Positions 4,327 to 7,291 of a DNA stretch of 7,291 nucleotides are shown here, in pieces. The notes beneath the pieces are model-generated. The model did not search any database. It was not told where the DNA came from and saw only the letters and a list, made by a program, of their open reading frames with translations. The translations under genes and the position numbers were made by a program. Each line of letters opens with the position of its first letter. The first letter of the stretch is position 1. The DNA comes from JBAZOD01 sp041648955. GTDB lineage: Bacteria > Patescibacteriota > Patescibacteriia > Patescibacteriales > JAQTRU01. The stretch covers positions 1 to 7,291 of the forward strand of contig JBAZOD010000049.1 in the NCBI GenBank assembly GCA_041648955.1. The letters are read 5' to 3'.

Positions 4327-7236
4327 TTAATCTTCAGTTACTGTCACGGTCATTTCAGCTGTTGGTAAACCGCTCACCACTGCTTTCACTTTTGAAGTTT
4401 TGCCGGAAGCTTCAAGATTACTCAAATAAACTTCGGAGCTGCCGACAGAAACAGCAGCACCAGCATCAATATAAATATTGATAATTAATTCCCGAGCCGG
4501 TTCCAAAACATAAGAATTTAGTTTTATTTTATTGCTGCCAGCTACTGGTTTGGAAATTTTACTGCTAATAGTTTTTCCATTAGAAGCTTCCACGATTCTC
4601 AGATTACTGTATCCTCCGCCGTTAGAAAACAGATTAGCTGAAGAATTTATAGTCAAATAATCCAATTTTAAAGCTTCTCCACCGTTATTGGTTATTTTAA
4701 AGCTAGCAGCGTTATTGTCTTTTTTATCTTTTTTTACTCCGCCTGCTGTTACGGCCGCAATCTGTGCTTTGACTTCAGCGAAAGAAATAACTTGGCTGGC
4801 AGTATTCAGGCCGGAAACTTCCGAGTTCATTCCTAAGCTATAGCCGCGCGCCACTAGCCCGGTAATTTGTAAATTTGTTTTATCTATCTTTAAATCTTTA
4901 ATCGTGTCAACATAAACTTTCACTTCAATTCTCTTTCCAGCTCTTAATTTGTAAGAAAATCCTTCAAAACTAAAAGCGCTTTTATCGGGTTGAGCTACGG
5001 TAGCAATGCTTTTGCTGCCGATATAAACTTTCATATTAGCAAAGCCGTTGTCATAAACCAAGCTACTGCCAGCGCTGCCTTTGTCTATAGACAAACCGGT
5101 TATTTCTATATCATCCCCAGCGGAAGACTCAAGATAAAAACTAGCGACGACTATTTTTGTTTGTCCTTTTGAATAAATTTTTCCCAAATAATCATTATTG
5201 GGATAAATTGAGATTCTAGACAAGGCAACTTTAAAAATTTCTCCTTTTATGTCAATTCCATTACTCAAAAAAATATTATCTGCGGTTCTGTGATTTACTT
5301 TATTAAGAACAAGCTGATAAGTCTGACCATCTTGCGATTCAGTCGGCATCATAGTCACAAAAGCCAGAATCAAATTATTTTTTGGTTTTAAAATTTTGTC
5401 GGCGAGATCCATGGTTACTTTGCCGGCACTTAAAGCCTGGCCGCTTACTTGGCCTATAACTTTACCAGTATTATAATCGACCGCATAAACTTCCTTGTTC
5501 AAATTAACTGCGCCGGAACTTTTTACTAAACTTAAATCCAAATTATCTATATAAATCTCTTGATTTCCATTTCTTATTTCAAATATACCTATAATACTGC
5601 CTGTTTTTTCCGTAAAAACCTTTTTATTAGCAACTAACTTATTCGAAATTACTCCCAAATTTTTTCTGACAATACCCACATTTTCCTCTAAACTCGAATG
5701 GCTTACTTTGAGGCCAAAATTATTTGATGCCCCGACAATATTAGCCTTTACCAATTTAGGATCCAAACTACGCCCGTCGCCGTCGCTAAGACTAGCGGAT
5801 AATGTAAAAATTTCTCCGGATTTTTTTGCTATTTTGTAATTATTAAGTTCAAATAAAACTTGCCTGTCTTCATCAATTGAATTAGCCTGAGCAACAATTT
5901 TTTTCTTTTCATTTTTTAAAGTCAAACTAAACAAACTGCTGGGTAGCGCCGTCCCCTGCATTTTAACTGTCAAATTTTTAATTAAAATATCTTCATTTCC
6001 GGAAATTTCACTAATTTTAAATTTACCCAAAACCTGTTCTGATTCCCCGATAATTGCTTGCCGGCTAGCTTCGCCGACTGTAAGCTCTTCAATTTTGGCT
6101 TGACCTAAAACATCTATGGCGTTTACTAGTTTGAAAGAACCGCCGGTTACTGGAAAATTACCGCTAATCTTACTGTCAGAAACTATATTAGAAGCCTGGT
6201 CCATAGAGACTTGCAAACTATAATTTGAGCAAGCCGGGCAATCATTTAAATCAGCCCAAAAATAAATTTTTTTTGTTTCTCCTGGATTGATAATAACGGG
6301 ATTGTCTTTAAAATTAAAACTTATATCTTTCCCGTTTACCGCCGGGGTAATTCCTAAATCAATCTTATTATTATAGCTTAAATAAATGTCAGCCAAAATT
6401 TTATCAGAAAACAGCCCTTTTAGATTAAAACCTAGACTACTGATTTTTACTTGTCCAACTTCTGATTTTAAATCAAAAATAGCCAGCAAATTATTGGAGG
6501 TCGCTAGAGGCAAATTGCTACCGCCCTCCGGACTGTTTGGATCCAAGGAAACAATTGCTTCCCCCTGAGATTGTTCCAAGCCAACATCCAGACCAACATC
6601 TTCGTAATTGCCACTAACTAAATCATCTAAATCATCCTCTTCAACCACATTTATATCATCCCATTTAAACCCAAGCTTGATAAAATCTTCGCCGGATTTA
6701 ATTGGTGTTTTAATTTTATTTTTTATATAATAAACAGCGGAATTGACTTTCGTTTTTACTAATTCATAATCAATTAATTCATAAACAGCTAATTTAACAT
6801 CTTCATAAGTTGAAGACGCATATTGTTCCAAATCTGTTTTGCTTAAATTAACGACATCCTCCCACTTAAAACCAAGATTAGAAAAATCTCTGGCTGATTC
6901 AATTAAAACCTTTTTTCCGCTTTTCAAATAATAAACAGCTGGATTGTCTTTTTCTTTTGCCAATTGTACTTCCGGCCATTTATCAAGATCGGCCTGGCTA
7001 ATTATTTTTATATCTCCCCATTTGTTCCCATAGGACAAAAAAGCCTCAGCATTAACATAGGCCTTTTTAAAACCGCGTGTATGGTCCAAATAATAAACCG
7101 TTGGGCTGTTGGCTGTTTTTACTTGCTTAAAATTAGGATCAAGACCATTGACGGCCTGGACTCTATCAGGGGTAAATATAATTAAACTGCAAGAGAAAAA
7201 AATAAAAGCAAAAATCATTTTTTTATTTAATCGCAT
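4327..7236 (-). CDS. Large secreted modular repeat protein, probable cell-surface or S-layer-like component
   Basis: This 969-residue protein begins with a signal peptide: basic MRLNKK, a hydrophobic core at 8-21, and VQA at 26-28 followed by VNG as the likely cleavage site. Residues 37-208 hold three repeats of about 52 residues with the pattern V-YY-(L/I), a K-rich turn, F, LGFKW-D-(I/V), then DL. After the second and third comes a linker carrying YEDV. An acidic stretch (about 197-226, eleven D/E) leads to roughly five modules of 125-160 residues, about 243-373, 374-510, 511-665, 666-820 and 843-969. Each is rich in alternating beta-strand patterns with D/N-I-x-I-x-x-L motifs, as in Ig-like sandwiches. 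A lysine/aspartate linker (835-840) precedes the last. The mature part has just two cysteines, in CPAC (333-336). No LPXTG, lipobox or C-terminal anchor is seen. I recall similar layouts in Parcubacteria surface proteins of unknown function. No Shine-Dalgarno site; the ATG at 7218 is less likely since it drops the basic N-region. Confidence 0.85.
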   Translation of the reverse strand: MRLNKKMIFAFIFFSCSLIIFTPDRVQAVNGLDPNFKQVKTANSPTVYYLDHTRGFKKAYVNAEAFLSYGNKWGDIKIISQADLDKWPEVQLAKEKDNPAVYYLKSGKKVLIESARDFSNLGFKWEDVVNLSKTDLEQYASSTYEDVKLAVYELIDYELVKTKVNSAVYYIKNKIKTPIKSGEDFIKLGFKWDDINVVEEDDLDDLVSGNYEDVGLDVGLEQSQGEAIVSLDPNSPEGGSNLPLATSNNLLAIFDLKSEVGQVKISSLGFNLKGLFSDKILADIYLSYNNKIDLGITPAVNGKDISFNFKDNPVIINPGETKKIYFWADLNDCPACSNYSLQVSMDQASNIVSDSKISGNFPVTGGSFKLVNAIDVLGQAKIEELTVGEASRQAIIGESEQVLGKFKISEISGNEDILIKNLTVKMQGTALPSSLFSLTLKNEKKKIVAQANSIDEDRQVLFELNNYKIAKKSGEIFTLSASLSDGDGRSLDPKLVKANIVGASNNFGLKVSHSSLEENVGIVRKNLGVISNKLVANKKVFTEKTGSIIGIFEIRNGNQEIYIDNLDLSLVKSSGAVNLNKEVYAVDYNTGKVIGQVSGQALSAGKVTMDLADKILKPKNNLILAFVTMMPTESQDGQTYQLVLNKVNHRTADNIFLSNGIDIKGEIFKVALSRISIYPNNDYLGKIYSKGQTKIVVASFYLESSAGDDIEITGLSIDKGSAGSSLVYDNGFANMKVYIGSKSIATVAQPDKSAFSFEGFSYKLRAGKRIEVKVYVDTIKDLKIDKTNLQITGLVARGYSLGMNSEVSGLNTASQVISFAEVKAQIAAVTAGGVKKDKKDNNAASFKITNNGGEALKLDYLTINSSANLFSNGGGYSNLRIVEASNGKTISSKISKPVAGSNKIKLNSYVLEPARELIINIYIDAGAAVSVGSSEVYLSNLEASGKTSKVKAVVSGLPTAEMTVTVTED
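6612..7126 (-). repeat. Three diverged internal repeats encoding the VYY/LGFKW units
   Basis: The region encodes residues 37-208 of the large exported protein. Equivalent points, such as the antisense-strand string taataaac, occur at 7091, 6929 and 6728, giving periods of 162 and 201 bases (54 and 67 codons). The longer period is explained by the extra YEDV linker. The second and third units are alike at the DNA level too, for example around 6860-6890 and 6659-6690. This points to stepwise in-frame duplication. Confidence 0.75.
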
Positions 7237-7291
7237 ATTTTTATATTTTCAAAATTTATAAAAAATTCTACCTAATTATCTAGATAAAATC
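7237..7291 (-). other. AT-rich upstream region of the large exported protein gene
   Basis: These 55 bases hold no coding signal. Candidate -10 boxes on the minus strand are TATAAA (7260-7255) and TAGAAT (7270-7265), but neither has a convincing -35 box inside the window, and no Shine-Dalgarno site precedes the ATG. The true promoter may lie beyond the right edge. Confidence 0.35.

Noticed and set aside
6225..6233. TTGAGCAAG, the core of the shared terminator-promoter repeat, inside the large gene
   Set aside because: It lies in the codons near the CPAC motif, lacks the T-run and has no -10 box 17 bases away, so it is a chance match.
1..7291. Alternative genetic code (UGA as glycine, as in some Patescibacteria)
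   Set aside because: No conserved gene here needs in-frame UGA to be read through: CysS, Dus and CorA are full length under the standard code and glycine is encoded by GGN.
1..7291. CRISPR array, tRNA or rRNA genes, transposase or phage genes
   Set aside because: No evenly spaced short direct repeats, cloverleaf sequences, ribosomal RNA segments or mobile-element protein motifs were seen; intergenic regions are all under 200 bases.

Overview
The window is AT-rich, tightly packed bacterial DNA with standard-code genes; all five complete genes stop with TAA. I read it as a fragment of a Candidate Phyla Radiation (Patescibacteria) genome, probably of the Parcubacteria type. The reasons are the large exported repeat protein with N-terminal 'VYY' repeats followed by beta-rich modules, the near absence of Shine-Dalgarno sites, very short intergenic regions, and an N-terminal motif (residues 47-60 of the first gene) that I recall from Patescibacteria proteins of unknown function. 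This placement is inference, with no marker gene to prove it.

Layout from left to right. Positions 1-248 (minus) hold the 5' end of an exported or membrane-anchored protein that runs off the left edge. Positions 249-442 are a divergent promoter region: a good extended -10 promoter with a leader hairpin for the left gene, and an extended -10 promoter for a CorA-type divalent-cation transporter (443-1411, plus). The transporter converges on a minus-strand tRNA-dihydrouridine synthase of the DusB type, and the two share a bidirectional terminator (about 1432-1470). Upstream on the minus strand are cysteinyl-tRNA synthetase (2449-3831), a 93-residue integral membrane protein of unknown function (3902-4183), and a 969-residue secreted modular protein (4327-7236) that looks like a cell-surface or S-layer-like component.

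Although the last four genes lie in series on the minus strand, they do not look like one operon. Each of the three junctions between them carries a hairpin terminator. At two junctions the U-tract runs straight into the -35 box of the next promoter, and those two promoters share a 35-base block (28 of 35 identical). The cysS promoter sits so close to its ATG that the message is predicted to be leaderless or nearly so, while the small membrane protein has a roughly 50-base leader with a strong AAGGAG site.

Functionally there are two themes: translation housekeeping (CysS charges tRNA-Cys, Dus modifies tRNA) and the cell envelope (CorA-like transporter, small membrane protein, large exported protein, truncated exported protein). 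I see no mobile element, CRISPR array, tRNA, rRNA or defence system. The most interesting material is the unknown exported and membrane proteins and the terminator-promoter junctions.
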